A program made the translations under genes and the position numbers. DNA of 64,000 nt from JAABQG01 sp963726365 (GTDB lineage Bacteria; Pseudomonadota; Gammaproteobacteria; Burkholderiales; Burkholderiaceae_C), in contig CAVSCI010000013.1 of assembly GCA_963726365.1 (NCBI GenBank), positions 1-64,000 on the forward strand, given 5' to 3'. Under the pieces are notes generated by a model. The model saw only the letters and a list, made by a program, of their open reading frames with translations. It searched no databases and was not told the origin of the DNA. Of this stretch, positions 1 through 8,165 are shown in pieces (position 1 is the stretch's first letter; every line of letters begins with the position of its first letter).

Positions 1-1288
1 TGGGTGAGTTGATGAGGTAGCGGTTGATCGGGTTTTCGATCAGCAGCTGCGTCTTGCCGTCATACATCGTCACGGACCAGAAGGCATTCACCGGCGGCAA
101 TTGCCCGGCAGGGAAGGTCAGCGTGTAGTCGTGCTTGCTGGCGTCCAGCACGGCGCCACTGACGTCCTCGCGCGTCATCGGGTACATGGCCTCGACGGCG
201 TCGTTGCCATAGATGCCCCCTTTGGCCGCGGCGGCGCGTTTGAGCCAGTCGCCATTGAAGAAGCCGCGGTCGCCGAACATGGCGCCGACCTTCCAGCCAT
301 TGACGTTCTTCATGCCATTCGTCATGAATGCGTCGATCTTGCCGTCGCCCTCCTTCATCGCCAGCAACAATGCGGCCTTGTGCTCCAGCGAAAGGTCCTT
401 GAATTCGAAGGTCTTGCCGGGTCCGATGCCGATGCTGGCCAGCCGCGCACGGACGCCACGGTCCTCCGCGGTAACCGGCACATACTGCAGCGCCGCATCA
501 AGGTAGGCGAAGAAGTTGTCCTTGATGCCGGCCGTCGTGGCCGGGACAAATGCGGTCTCAGGCGCCGGCGGCGGTGCCGGCTGCTTCAGGAAGCTTGAAA
601 GCGGCTGCGCCTTGTAGCCCGCCTGCACCTTCACCACGTTGGGCATGTCCGCCGCGTTGAACAGCTGGGTGCGGAAGATGGTCAGCCCGAACGGCGTCGT
701 GGACTGGAACACCTTCTTGATGCCGGGCGGTGTCTCGCCCTTCCAGTCCGGGCCGACGACCAGATAGTTGCCGGCCTCGCTGCCGGTGGCGCGGCTGCCG
801 ATGTAGCCATAGTTGTAGGTGTTGCCGTCGACCAGTTGCACCGAGTAGTAGCGCTTCTTGTCCACCGCCGGCACCGAGATCACCATCGGCTCGGCGCGCA
901 GGTCCAGCCAGAGCATCGAGTACGGCGTGTCGCTGTTGGGCGTAACGACGGCCGTGTCCTTGTAGGTGAAGACGCGCGATTCGTTGACGATGGTGTTGAA
1001 CGGCCCCTTGTATTGCCCGGAGTTCTTGTCCACGACGAACTCGTGCATCACCGCGTAGTTCATCACCAGCGGCAGGCCGTAGATGAACGCTTCCTCGGCG
1101 ATCGCCTTGACCTCTGCAATACCGGGGCGGCCATCCTTGGTCGGACCCGAGGCGGCCCCTGACGCAGCAGAGGCGGCCGGCTTTGCGGGCGCCTGCGCGG
1201 CCTGGTTGATGGGATCGTCCTTTTTGCCGCAACCGGCCAGCGCAAGTGCGGCGGCAACCGCAAGGAGGGTCAATGGGTTGAGGTACAT
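1..1288 (-). CDS. DUF1254/DUF1214 domain lipoprotein (3' end outside window)
   Basis: About 429 codons are visible; the C-terminus runs off the left edge. The protein opens with a lipoprotein signal: a hydrophobic stretch ending in lipobox LAGC (Cys20), so the mature protein should be lipid-anchored in the periplasm. The central part, from about residue 55, fits DUF1254 (AEEAFIYGLPLVMNY is typical), and the visible end, with FWSVTMYD and LLIENPINRYLIN, is classic DUF1214. The family has no settled biochemical function; members occur widely in environmental proteobacteria. The ATG at 1288 was chosen because GGAG lies 12 nt upstream and the signal peptide starts cleanly; an in-frame ATG at 1306 adds six residues. 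Judging from usual family length, only a few tens of residues are missing. Confidence 0.85.
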   Translation of the reverse strand, partial: MYLNPLTLLAVAAALALAGCGKKDDPINQAAQAPAKPAASAASGAASGPTKDGRPGIAEVKAIAEEAFIYGLPLVMNYAVMHEFVVDKNSGQYKGPFNTIVNESRVFTYKDTAVVTPNSDTPYSMLWLDLRAEPMVISVPAVDKKRYYSVQLVDGNTYNYGYIGSRATGSEAGNYLVVGPDWKGETPPGIKKVFQSTTPFGLTIFRTQLFNAADMPNVVKVQAGYKAQPLSSFLKQPAPPPAPETAFVPATTAGIKDNFFAYLDAALQYVPVTAEDRGVRARLASIGIGPGKTFEFKDLSLEHKAALLLAMKEGDGKIDAFMTNGMKNVNGWKVGAMFGDRGFFNGDWLKRAAAAKGGIYGNDAVEAMYPMTREDVSGAVLDASKHDYTLTFPAGQLPPVNAFWSVTMYDGKTQLLIENPINRYLINSP

Positions 1289-1462
1289 AGGAACAGGGTT
1301 CTCCATAGAAAAAGAGCGCGAGCCCGCAGGCACTCGGTTGACTCTTCGCAAAAGGGGGGCCGTCGCGGACCGATTGTAGGTTCGCCCGAGCCACTCAGGT
1401 GGGGCGTGCCGGGTCGGGACCGACCCGAACGGCGGGCCGTCAGGCAACTCATGGCCAGGCGA

Positions 1463-1984
1463 TCAAGGCTTGCGGCGTGAGCGCCGCCGGGCCCACACAC
1501 GCACGTGCCAGAACAGCTTGACGCCAAGGTACCCTCCGGCGGCCCCGCCCACTGCAAACAGGCCCATGCCAAGCAGGGTCGGCCAGCCGAATGCGGACAG
1601 CCATTCGATTGCGCCAACGCCTTGTGGTGCTGCAGCGGCCAGGGGTTCACCCAGAACCAGCGCGCCCAACTGGTAGGCCAGCCAGAGCCAGAAGCTGATC
1701 GTCAGCGGATTGGTCACCATCGTCATGGCAGCGGCGACCGGGATGTTGGCGCGCCACCAGGTGCAGTGGGCCGCCGCCACGACGACCTGGGCGACCGGAA
1801 TGACAAACGCCCAGAAAGTGCCCACCGCAACGCCGCGCGCGACAGACTCGTGCTGCAGGCGCCAAAGGCGAGGGTCGAGCAGCCTGCCGGCGACGGGTCG
1901 CAGCCACCGGTGGGCCACCAGCGCCTCGCGGCCGGGCAGTGACTGGCGCAATCGCTCCGTCCAGCTCGGTAGCGAGCCCGTCAT
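1463..1984 (-). CDS. DUF2062 domain membrane protein
   Basis: A 173-residue protein fitting DUF2062. Its hallmark is a basic N-terminus, then SVARGVAVGTF, two hydrophobic segments and the conserved MTMVTNPLT motif. A further hydrophobic segment near the C-terminus ends in a very basic tail (RVWARRRSRRKP). It is probably an inner-membrane protein of unknown function; DUF2062 domains also occur fused to glycosyltransferases, so an envelope role is possible but not shown. I start at the ATG at 1984 because homologues begin close to the basic segment and AAGG precedes it; an ATG at 2047 would add 21 poorly conserved residues. It stands alone, convergent to nothing and divergent from the TerC gene. 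Confidence 0.75.
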   Translation of the reverse strand: MTGSLPSWTERLRQSLPGREALVAHRWLRPVAGRLLDPRLWRLQHESVARGVAVGTFWAFVIPVAQVVVAAAHCTWWRANIPVAAAMTMVTNPLTISFWLWLAYQLGALVLGEPLAAAAPQGVGAIEWLSAFGWPTLLGMGLFAVGGAAGGYLGVKLFWHVRVWARRRSRRKP

Positions 1985-2253
1985 GGCGCCAGGCCTTCGA
2001 TCGTCATCAGGTGCATCAAGTTCGGCCCTTCTGTTTGAGGAGCCCATGTTGCCGCTCTGCAGGCCCGGGCAGAAGCAGGAAACTCCGCCTAAACATTCCC
2101 TTTTTTACGAACCAAATTGAATATTGAATCAGTCTAAACATACTTATTTCAAACTAAACTTCACCCACACCGGTGCGATGGCGTTCAAGCACGATGCACA
2201 GGCGGTGCAGGCCGAAACGCTTGCTGTATTCAAATTCTTAAGGCTGACTGGAC

Positions 2254-3222
2254 ATGGAAACAATTGCTCCCCTGTGGCTGTGGACCACCTTCGGTGCCAT
2301 CGTGCTGGTGTCGCTGTTCATTGACTTCGTGGTGCTCAAGAAGCAGGGTTCGCACGACATCGGGGTCAAGGAGGCGCTGAACTGGTCGCTGGTCTGGATC
2401 GCCCTGAGCTTCCTGTTCAACGGCCTGTTCTGGTGGGCCGTGAAGGACAGCACCGGCTCCACCGAGATGGCGAACACCAAGTCGCTGGAATTCCTGACCG
2501 GCTACCTGATCGAGAAGTCCCTGGCGGTGGACAACATCTTTGTCTTCCTGATGATCTTCACCTACTTCGCGGTGCCCACGGCGTTCCAGAAACGGGTGCT
2601 GATGATCGGCATCATCGGCGCCATCGTGCTGCGCACCGTCATGATCCTGGTGGGTGGCTGGCTGCTGGCCGAGTTCCACTGGATCCTGTACGTGTTCGGT
2701 GCCTTCCTCATCCTCACCGGGGTGAAGATGTGGTGGGCGGCCGGCAAGGAGCCCGACCTGGAGGACAACCCGGCCTTGAAGCTGCTGCGCAAGTTGTTGC
2801 CGGTCAGCAAGAATTACGACGGCGAAAATTTCTGGACCGTGGAAAACGGCCGCAAGATCGCCACGCCGCTGTTCATGGTGATCTGCCTGATTGCGCTCAC
2901 CGACGTGATCTTTGCCGTGGACTCCATCCCCGCCATCTTTGCCATCACCAGCGACCCCTTCATCGTGCTGACCAGCAACGTGTTCGCGATTCTGGGCCTG
3001 CGTGCCATGTACTTCCTGCTGGCGGCGGTGGCCAACAAGTTCCACCTCTTGAACTACGGTCTGGCCGTGATCCTGGTGTTCATCGGCACCAAGATGTGCC
3101 TGATCGACCTCTACAAGATTCCGGTCGGCGTCTCGCTGGGTGTCGTGGTCGGCATCCTGGCCGTGACCATGCTGCTCAGCGTGCGCACCGCCAACGTCCC
3201 GGCCAAGGGTCAGAAAGCCTAA
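2254..3222 (+). CDS. TerC/Alx family integral membrane protein
   Basis: A 322-residue polytopic membrane protein of the TerC family (Alx-like branch). The two family signature blocks are present: EKSLAVDNIFVF (residues 87-98) and LTDVIFAVDSIPAIFAIT (from about 215), whose buried acidic residues are thought to bind or move cations. Family members are linked to manganese efflux and to metal loading of exported proteins; the old tellurite label comes from plasmid ter operons and need not apply here. A soluble loop (about 163-200) separates the two halves. AAGG lies about 10 nt before the ATG. The long leader was checked for a yybP-ykoY manganese riboswitch and none was convincing. A NhaR-like regulator converges on its 3' end, overlapping by 4 nt. 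Confidence 0.9.
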   Translation: METIAPLWLWTTFGAIVLVSLFIDFVVLKKQGSHDIGVKEALNWSLVWIALSFLFNGLFWWAVKDSTGSTEMANTKSLEFLTGYLIEKSLAVDNIFVFLMIFTYFAVPTAFQKRVLMIGIIGAIVLRTVMILVGGWLLAEFHWILYVFGAFLILTGVKMWWAAGKEPDLEDNPALKLLRKLLPVSKNYDGENFWTVENGRKIATPLFMVICLIALTDVIFAVDSIPAIFAITSDPFIVLTSNVFAILGLRAMYFLLAAVANKFHLLNYGLAVILVFIGTKMCLIDLYKIPVGVSLGVVVGILAVTMLLSVRTANVPAKGQKA

Positions 3223-4104
3223 AGCGGCGCCTGAAGCAAGCGCTGCACCAGCGGGTGCTTCACTTTGCGCTCGGTCCCGATGGCGAAGAACTCCTCAGTG
3301 ACGCCTTCGCAGGGGCCCAGGCGCTGCACGGCGTAATGGGCCAGCAGGTTTTGATGCACCCATTCCGCCGCCGGAAACAGGCCCATGCCACTGGCGCCAA
3401 AGGTCTTGAGCAAGGCACTGTCCTCGAACTCTCCCACCACGCGCGGGCGGATGGCGTGCTGCTCGAACCAGTGGTCCAGACGGGCGCGCACAGCGGTATG
3501 CGCCGTCGGCAGCAACACTGGCATGTCGGCCAGGCTTTGCGGGAAGTTCTTGCTCGCGGCCGTCACGAGCTCGGCCGTGCCGTACCAGGCGAAGGCCGAA
3601 GAGCCCAGGGCGTGGCTGTAGAGCTTGATGTTGGGGTTCGAGGGTGCGGGCCGGTCCGACAGCACCACGTCCAGCCGATGCAGCGCCAGATCGCCCAGCA
3701 GATCGTCAAGGTTCGCCCTCGTGGCACAGAAGCCGCAGGTTCGGCTCCGTCAGGGCCGGTTGCAGGAGACGGTGCACCACCAGCTTGGGGAGACCATCGG
3801 AGATACCGACGGCCAGGCGAACCGCCGGTGTGCTCACCGCGTCCCGCACCAGCGCCGGCAGTTCCTCGCCGAGCTGAAAGATCTGGTCGGCCTGCCGCAT
3901 GGCGGTCAGACCGGCCTCTGTCAGCACCAGCCCGCGCCCTGCCGGCTTCAGCAGCGCGTAGCCCAGCGAGCGTTCCAGTTCGCGCACCTGGGCGCTCACG
4001 GTCTGCACAGCCATGTCGAGTTTGTCAGCGGCCCGGCTTATCCCGCCTTCCTTGGCCACCACCCAGAAGTAATACAGGTGCTTGTAATTGAACGGCGTGC
4101 TCAT
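3219..4104 (-). pseudogene. nhaR: NhaR-like LysR family transcriptional regulator, single frameshift
   Basis: The N-terminal winged HTH (residues about 5-65, starting MSTPFNYKHLYYFWVV, with AAD and VSAQVRELE) is typical of NhaR, the LysR regulator of Na+/H+ antiport and osmotic genes. The effector domain continues in another frame (from about 3,700 down to 3,221), including VVLSDRPAPSNPNI. The break is at about 3714: the sense strand reads GAACCTTGAC where GAACTTGAC would restore GELDDLLGDLALHRLDVV. The 886-nt length equals a normal gene plus one base. Without the extra C it would be a 294-residue protein. It is divergent from the HPF-like gene and next to ion and stress genes, so it may control them. 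A sequencing error is at least as likely as true inactivation. A decayed partial copy lies at 15.9 kb. Confidence 0.8.
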
Positions 4105-4204
4105 CGGCAGTTTTTTCAGGAGTATTGATAACAAATTATCTGCTTTTCTGGAAGCCGGATGCCGTCTATCTTCGAGCTTCCTTCCATTCACCGGAGAACC
4201 TTTC

Positions 4205-4555
4205 ATGCAGATCATCGTCGAATCCCGCGATGCCGACGCCACCCCCATGCGCGACCTGTCCATCGCGCGCGTGCGCTTTGCCCTGCGCCGGCTGAAGGCC
4301 CTGGTGCCGCGTGCGAAGGTGCAGTTTTCCGACGTCAACGGACCCCGTGGGGGCATCGACAAGCGCTGCCAGGTCGAGCTCAAGACCGAAAGCGCTGGCA
4401 CGGTGGTGATTGCGTCGCTGGCGCGCGACTGGCGCACCGCGCTGGACCGATCCCTGAGCCGGGCCACCCGGGTTTTGACGCGCAGTCTTCAGCGCAGTCA
4501 AAAGCCTGCCCGCGGCCGCACCGCGAGACTCGCCCTCGGGGGCTCCAATGAGTGA
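4205..4555 (+). CDS. HPF/RaiA-like ribosome-associated protein
   Basis: A 116-residue basic protein resembling the HPF/RaiA (sigma-54 modulation, S30AE) family in its shortened form: MQIIVESRDAD at the start, then IARVRFALRRLKALVP, then a conserved VNGPRGGIDKRCQVEL block and VVIASLARDWRTALDRS. Such proteins bind the ribosome and silence or protect it under stress. The ATG at 4205 follows GGAGAACCTTTC. Its stop overlaps the next start (ATGAGTGA), so the downstream 56-residue gene is probably translationally coupled. The basic C-terminal extension (RSLQRSQKPARGRTARL) is unlike long HPF, which carries a dimerisation domain there. A decayed relative of this gene lies at 19.3-19.6 kb. Confidence 0.75.
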   Translation: MQIIVESRDADATPMRDLSIARVRFALRRLKALVPRAKVQFSDVNGPRGGIDKRCQVELKTESAGTVVIASLARDWRTALDRSLSRATRVLTRSLQRSQKPARGRTARLALGGSNE

Positions 4556-4718
4556 TTTCGTCCCGCCAGACATGGCCGCCGGCGGTCTCATCTTCGCGGC
4601 GGCGGTTCTCTACGCAGCATGGCATGAGTACGCAGGAAAAAACCAGCGTGATGCCAGATTACTGGCCGCAACGGGTGCCGTCAGCCTGATGGGTAGCGCG
4701 ACGGTCTGGTTCCTGTGA
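4548..4718 (+). CDS. Small (56 aa) putative membrane protein
   Basis: A 56-codon ORF overlapping the HPF-like stop by 8 nt in an ATGAGTGA arrangement, which suggests coupled translation. It has a hydrophobic segment at about residues 10-25 (AAGGLIFAAAVLYAAW) and a second, weaker one at about 37-56 (LLAATGAVSLMGSATVWFL) separated by a charged loop (HEYAGKNQRDAR), so one or two membrane passes are plausible. I do not recognise the family. The coupling, the length and the sensible hydrophobicity pattern argue that it is real. Confidence 0.5.
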   Translation: MSDFVPPDMAAGGLIFAAAVLYAAWHEYAGKNQRDARLLAATGAVSLMGSATVWFL

Positions 4719-4781
4719 AGCACCACCCGTGAATCTCTCCCGTTCCTCGATTTCCATCGAACCATCCCACGAAAGAAACGT

Positions 4782-5060
4782 ATGAAATGCCCTGCCTGCC
4801 CCGATACCACCCTCGTCATGGCCGACCGCCAGGGTGTCGAAATCGACTACTGCCCCGCCTGCCGCGGCATCTGGCTTGACCGCGGCGAACTCGACAAACT
4901 GCTGGACCGTGCGGCCACAGCGACAAACGCCGCCACACCAGTTCATGTGCAAGCCTCGCAGCAGCACCGGCGAGCCGACTTTGAAGACTCGGACTACCGC
5001 ACTGGGCACCACGACCCGCGCCGGCGCAAGAAGTCGTGGCTGAACGACTTCTTCGATTAA
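4782..5060 (+). CDS. zf-TFIIB domain zinc-ribbon protein
   Basis: A 92-residue protein beginning with a zinc ribbon of the zf-TFIIB family: CPAC (Cys3, Cys6) and CPAC (Cys24, Cys27), followed by the diagnostic RGIWLDRGELDKLL helix. The rest is polar and basic, with a histidine/aspartate-rich stretch and a C-terminal RRRKKSWLNDFFD, a tail common in these short bacterial proteins. Function is unknown; a nucleic-acid or protein-binding zinc module is usual. It sits 64 nt after the 56-aa gene and 16 nt before the SbtA-like gene, so it is probably in one operon with both. A truncated copy of its first zinc knuckle is found at 36,440. Confidence 0.85.
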   Translation: MKCPACPDTTLVMADRQGVEIDYCPACRGIWLDRGELDKLLDRAATATNAATPVHVQASQQHRRADFEDSDYRTGHHDPRRRKKSWLNDFFD

Positions 5061-5076
5061 GACGAAAATCCCACCA

Positions 5077-6051
5077 ATGCAAAGCTTCCTCGACCCCGCC
5101 ATCCTGTTCTTCGTTTTTGGCATTCTGGCCGGGTCGTTGAAGTCGAATCTGGAGATACCGCCACCCATCTCGCGGTTCCTGTCGCTCTACCTGTTGATGG
5201 CCCTGGGCCTGAAGGGCGGTTTTTCCCTGGCCCAATCCGGCCTGACCGCAGACGTGCTCATCAGCCTTGCGGCCGCGCTGGCCATGGCGACGCTGGTGCC
5301 CGTGCTGGGCTACCTGACGTTGCGCCGCTTCCTCAACCGCTTCGATGCCGCGGCGATTGCCGCCACCTACGGCTCGGTCAGCGCAGTCACCTTCATCACG
5401 GCCGTTCAGTACCTGGACAACCATGGCATCAGCTTTGGGGGGCACATGGCCGCCGCCATGGCGCTGATGGAGTCACCCGCGATCGTGCTTGCGGTGGTGC
5501 TGGCCAATCATGCGCGTCGAACAACTACGCTTTCGAATGAGCCCGTATCCGCATCCAGCAACGCCCCCCTGGGCCGCATCCTGCACGAAGCCCTGACCGA
5601 TGGCGCGCAGCTCCTGCTGCTGGGCGCGATGCTGATCGGCGTGCTGACGGGCGAGTCGGGCCAGGCCGCCATGAAACCCTTCTCGGTCGATCTGTTCAAG
5701 GGCATGCTGGCCTTCTTCCTGCTGGACATGGGCCTGCTGGCCGCGCGCAACATGGGCAAGCTGAGGGGACAGTCCGTCTGGTTGCTGGTCTATGCCATCG
5801 CCGGGCCATTGGTGCATGCCGGCATTGCGCTGGCGCTGGGCTCGGTGCTGGGCATGTCCACGGGCAATGTGGCCCTGTTGATGGTGCTGGCCGCCAGCGC
5901 GTCCTACATCGCCGTGCCTGCGGTCATTCGCCATGCGATCCCTGAGGCCAACCCCTCGCTGTACTTCGGCATGTCGCTGGGACTGACCTTTCCGTTCAAC
6001 ATCCTGATCGGCATCCCGCTCTATGTGCATGTGGCGCAGCTGTGGCGATGA
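5077..6051 (+). CDS. SbtA-like sodium-dependent bicarbonate transporter family protein
   Basis: A 324-residue, strongly hydrophobic protein of the Sbt_1 (DUF897) family. The N-terminus (LDPAILFFVFGILAGSLKSNLEIPPPISRFLSLYLLMALGLKGG, seen in blocks across residues 4-50) and the SVSAVTFITAVQYL and LAASASYIAVPAVIRHAIPEANPS blocks are characteristic. Cyanobacterial SbtA imports bicarbonate with sodium; outside cyanobacteria the substrate is mostly untested. About ten membrane segments occur in two halves with a cytoplasmic loop near residues 150-165. Its place next to a NhaR-type regulator fits a sodium-linked transporter. No SbtB-type PII partner is seen nearby. A perfect hairpin follows the stop. 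Confidence 0.85.
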   Translation: MQSFLDPAILFFVFGILAGSLKSNLEIPPPISRFLSLYLLMALGLKGGFSLAQSGLTADVLISLAAALAMATLVPVLGYLTLRRFLNRFDAAAIAATYGSVSAVTFITAVQYLDNHGISFGGHMAAAMALMESPAIVLAVVLANHARRTTTLSNEPVSASSNAPLGRILHEALTDGAQLLLLGAMLIGVLTGESGQAAMKPFSVDLFKGMLAFFLLDMGLLAARNMGKLRGQSVWLLVYAIAGPLVHAGIALALGSVLGMSTGNVALLMVLAASASYIAVPAVIRHAIPEANPSLYFGMSLGLTFPFNILIGIPLYVHVAQLWR

Positions 6052-6078
6052 GTTTCCGTTTTTTTCGAAGTCGCGTTT

Positions 6079-6099
6079 CCGGAAAAGCTGCTTTTCCGG
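6079..6099 (+). terminator. Perfect hairpin after the SbtA-like gene
   Basis: A 9-bp perfect stem CCGGAAAAG / CTTTTCCGG around a CTG loop, 27 nt after the SbtA-like stop. There is no T-run behind it, so it may be a weak terminator or an mRNA-stabilising stem. Confidence 0.4.
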
Positions 6100-6174
6100 G
6101 AGGGTTTCCAGGATGACACTGGCGCACGGCTGTCAAGGATGGCCACCTGAACAATCCGGACGAAGGAAACATTC

Positions 6175-6609
6175 ATGCGCCGATATGCCCCGAACAGCCC
6201 ACAGGCCGCTGCCCGCATCGTGGCCCTGACCGTCATCGCCGATGGGGATGTCGGCGCGGCTGAGCTGGCCTTGCTCGATGAACTCGCTGTGCACCGGCAA
6301 CTGGGGCTGGAGCGCGAAGCCTTGCATGCGGTCGTCGATCAGTTCTGCGAGGACCTGCTGTCCAGCAGACAGCTCGCCTGGGCGGACGCCTGCCCGGTGG
6401 ACGAATACACGCTGGCCGAATTGATGGCCGAGATCGATGACCCGGCCCTGCGCAGAAAGGTGCTGGGCCTGTGCGTCCGTCTGGCCGAGGCGGACGATCT
6501 CGTCGCCGAGGGCGAATCCGGTGTGTTGATGGCCGCCATGGCGCACTGGGGCTTGAACCACCGGCTGCTGCATGCGTACGACACCGGACGGTCGCGGCAA
6601 GCGGCGTGA
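6175..6609 (+). CDS. TerB-like domain protein
   Basis: A 144-residue all-helical, acidic protein. The segment ALTVIADGDVGAAELALLDELAVH followed by two more acidic helices (AEADDLVAEGESGVLMAAM) matches the TerB/TerB-like fold, an alpha-helical metal- or partner-binding domain. TerB and TerC form a membrane-linked stress complex in ter operons; here a TerC-type gene lies 3 kb upstream on the same strand, so a functional link is possible but unproven. It is about 120 nt from the SbtA-like gene and may have its own start. Confidence 0.65.
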   Translation: MRRYAPNSPQAAARIVALTVIADGDVGAAELALLDELAVHRQLGLEREALHAVVDQFCEDLLSSRQLAWADACPVDEYTLAELMAEIDDPALRRKVLGLCVRLAEADDLVAEGESGVLMAAMAHWGLNHRLLHAYDTGRSRQAA

Positions 6610-6622
6610 CGCTCTGGGCGCT

Positions 6623-7321
6623 TCAGCCCGCCAGATCCCCGAGCCACAACATCGCCGCCTGCAACTCCGCCGGCCGGATCTCGTGGGCTCCGGGGTATTC
6701 GTGGTAGGTCAACGCGAGGGGCAGCGTGGCCGCGAGATCGCGGATGGCGCGCGCGCTGGCGACGGGAATCACGCCGTCCTGCAGGCCATGGCTGACCCAG
6801 AGCTGTTTGCCGTGCAGCGCCTCGGGTCGCGCAGCGAGCGCGTCCACCTCGGGCAACAGCCGGCTGTGCATCACCATCGCGGCCTGCAGCAGCGCAGGCC
6901 GGGTGCGCAGCAGGCTCAGCGCCATGATGCCGCCCTGGCTGAAGCCGCCGAGCACCACGCGCGCGGACGGCACGCCGAGCTGCTGCGCCAGCGCGTGCAC
7001 GGTGCAGAGCACGGCCTCGCGGCTGGCCGCTTCCTGGGTGCGGTCGATGCGTCGCGAGCCGTCGGACGCGACGCTGAACTCGAACCAGGCGTAGCTGCCC
7101 GGCCCCAGCTCAAAGGGCGCTCGCAAGCTCACCACATGGAACGGCGCCGGCACGAACTCTGCCAGGCCGAACAGGTCTTCCTCGTTGCTGCCCACGCCGT
7201 GCATCAGCACCAGCAGCCACGGCCGGGCTTCTTCCGACGCCGCAGGACGGTGCAATAACGATAGCAACTTCCGCCCGTTTGGCGCCGGGCTGTTGCCCAT
7301 TTCATTCATATTTCTGCTCAT
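6623..7321 (-). CDS. Phospholipase/carboxylesterase family alpha/beta hydrolase
   Basis: A 232-residue serine hydrolase of the Abhydrolase_2 (phospholipase/carboxylesterase) family. Visible elements: LMHGVGSNEEDL oxyanion block (39-50), nucleophile elbow GFSQGG with Ser128, acid in HGLQDGVIP (Asp182) and His213 in YPGAHEI. It most likely cleaves short acyl esters or a thioester in the cytoplasm. The ATG at 7321 lies inside TGATG with the stop of the upstream dioxygenase gene, so the two are translationally coupled. Coupling to an aromatic-ring dioxygenase homologue hints at use on ring-cleavage or acyl products, but no substrate can be assigned. Confidence 0.85.
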   Translation of the reverse strand: MSRNMNEMGNSPAPNGRKLLSLLHRPAASEEARPWLLVLMHGVGSNEEDLFGLAEFVPAPFHVVSLRAPFELGPGSYAWFEFSVASDGSRRIDRTQEAASREAVLCTVHALAQQLGVPSARVVLGGFSQGGIMALSLLRTRPALLQAAMVMHSRLLPEVDALAARPEALHGKQLWVSHGLQDGVIPVASARAIRDLAATLPLALTYHEYPGAHEIRPAELQAAMLWLGDLAG

Positions 7322-8136
7322 CAAGGGGCATTCGAGCCACCCAGCGCAAACGCATCCATGGCCAGCATGCTGTACATCACCTCGCGGCTGATGTAGTCGG
7401 TCTGCAGCGGTGTGTCACCGCCCCAGCCGGCAGCACCCAGCGCGAAGAAGACCGGCAGGAAGTGGTCTTCGGTCGGGTGCGCACGGTGGGCGTGCGGGGC
7501 GAGTTCACGGTAGTTGAGCAAGGCGGTGCGGTCGCCGCGCACGACGGCCGACTCGACCCAGCGGCTGAACTCCAGCACATAGGGCGAAGGCTCGCGGCCG
7601 CCGCCGAAGAACTCGCCGAGGTTGTGGGTCATGCTTCCGGTGCCCACCAGCAGCACGCCCTGGCTGCGCAGCGCCGACAGGGCCTGGCCCAGCGCAAAAA
7701 CCTCTTTGGGGCCGGCGCCTAGCGGCAGCGCCAGTTGCACCACCGGCACCTCGGCCTGCGGATACAGATGCATCAGCGGCACCCAGGCGCCATGGTCCAG
7801 CGGACGCTGCGCGTCTGCCTGGGCGGCGATGCCCGCGGCCTGGAGCAGCGCCAGCACCTGCTGCCCCAGCTCCGGCGAGCCGGGCGCGGGGTATTGCAGC
7901 TGGTACAGCGCGGCTGGGAAACCGCCGAAGTCGTGCCAGGTGGCGGGTGCCGGGTTGGTCATGACGGTGGGACCGCGCGCCATCCAGTGCGGTGACATCA
8001 CGACGATGCCGCGCAAGGCCTCGGCAGGGGCATGGGCTTGCGCCCAGGCGTGCAGCGCCGGGCCGGTGGTACCGGCGTCGGTGGCGAACAGCGGTGCGCC
8101 ATGGGAGACGAACAGGGCAGGAAGTACAAAGGTCAT
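7321..8136 (-). CDS. LigB/DODA-type extradiol dioxygenase family protein
   Basis: A 271-residue protein of the class III extradiol dioxygenase superfamily (DODA/YgiD-like). Metal-ligand positions are recognisable: LFVSHGAP near residue 12, the MSPHW motif near 50, the DHGAWVPL block (about 115) and VGTGSMTHNLGEF (near 170). E. coli YgiD and plant DODA open catechol rings such as DOPA using Fe2+ or Zn2+; the substrate here is unknown. I start at the second ATG (8136), since homologues begin MTF-LP and GGAACC precedes it; an ATG at 8148 adds four residues. It overlaps the downstream esterase start by one base, so the pair is a small operon. Confidence 0.85.
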   Translation of the reverse strand: MTFVLPALFVSHGAPLFATDAGTTGPALHAWAQAHAPAEALRGIVVMSPHWMARGPTVMTNPAPATWHDFGGFPAALYQLQYPAPGSPELGQQVLALLQAAGIAAQADAQRPLDHGAWVPLMHLYPQAEVPVVQLALPLGAGPKEVFALGQALSALRSQGVLLVGTGSMTHNLGEFFGGGREPSPYVLEFSRWVESAVVRGDRTALLNYRELAPHAHRAHPTEDHFLPVFFALGAAGWGGDTPLQTDYISREVMYSMLAMDAFALGGSNAP

Positions 8137-8165
8137 GTGAGGTTCCATTGCAAGGCGAAAACCAG

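Noticed and set aside
2100..2253. yybP-ykoY manganese riboswitch before the TerC-type gene
   Set aside because: Could not find the conserved loops in the leader by eye.
2254..6609. Full tellurite-resistance ter operon
   Set aside because: Only a TerC-type and a TerB-like gene, separated by unrelated genes; terA, terD, terE and terZ are absent.
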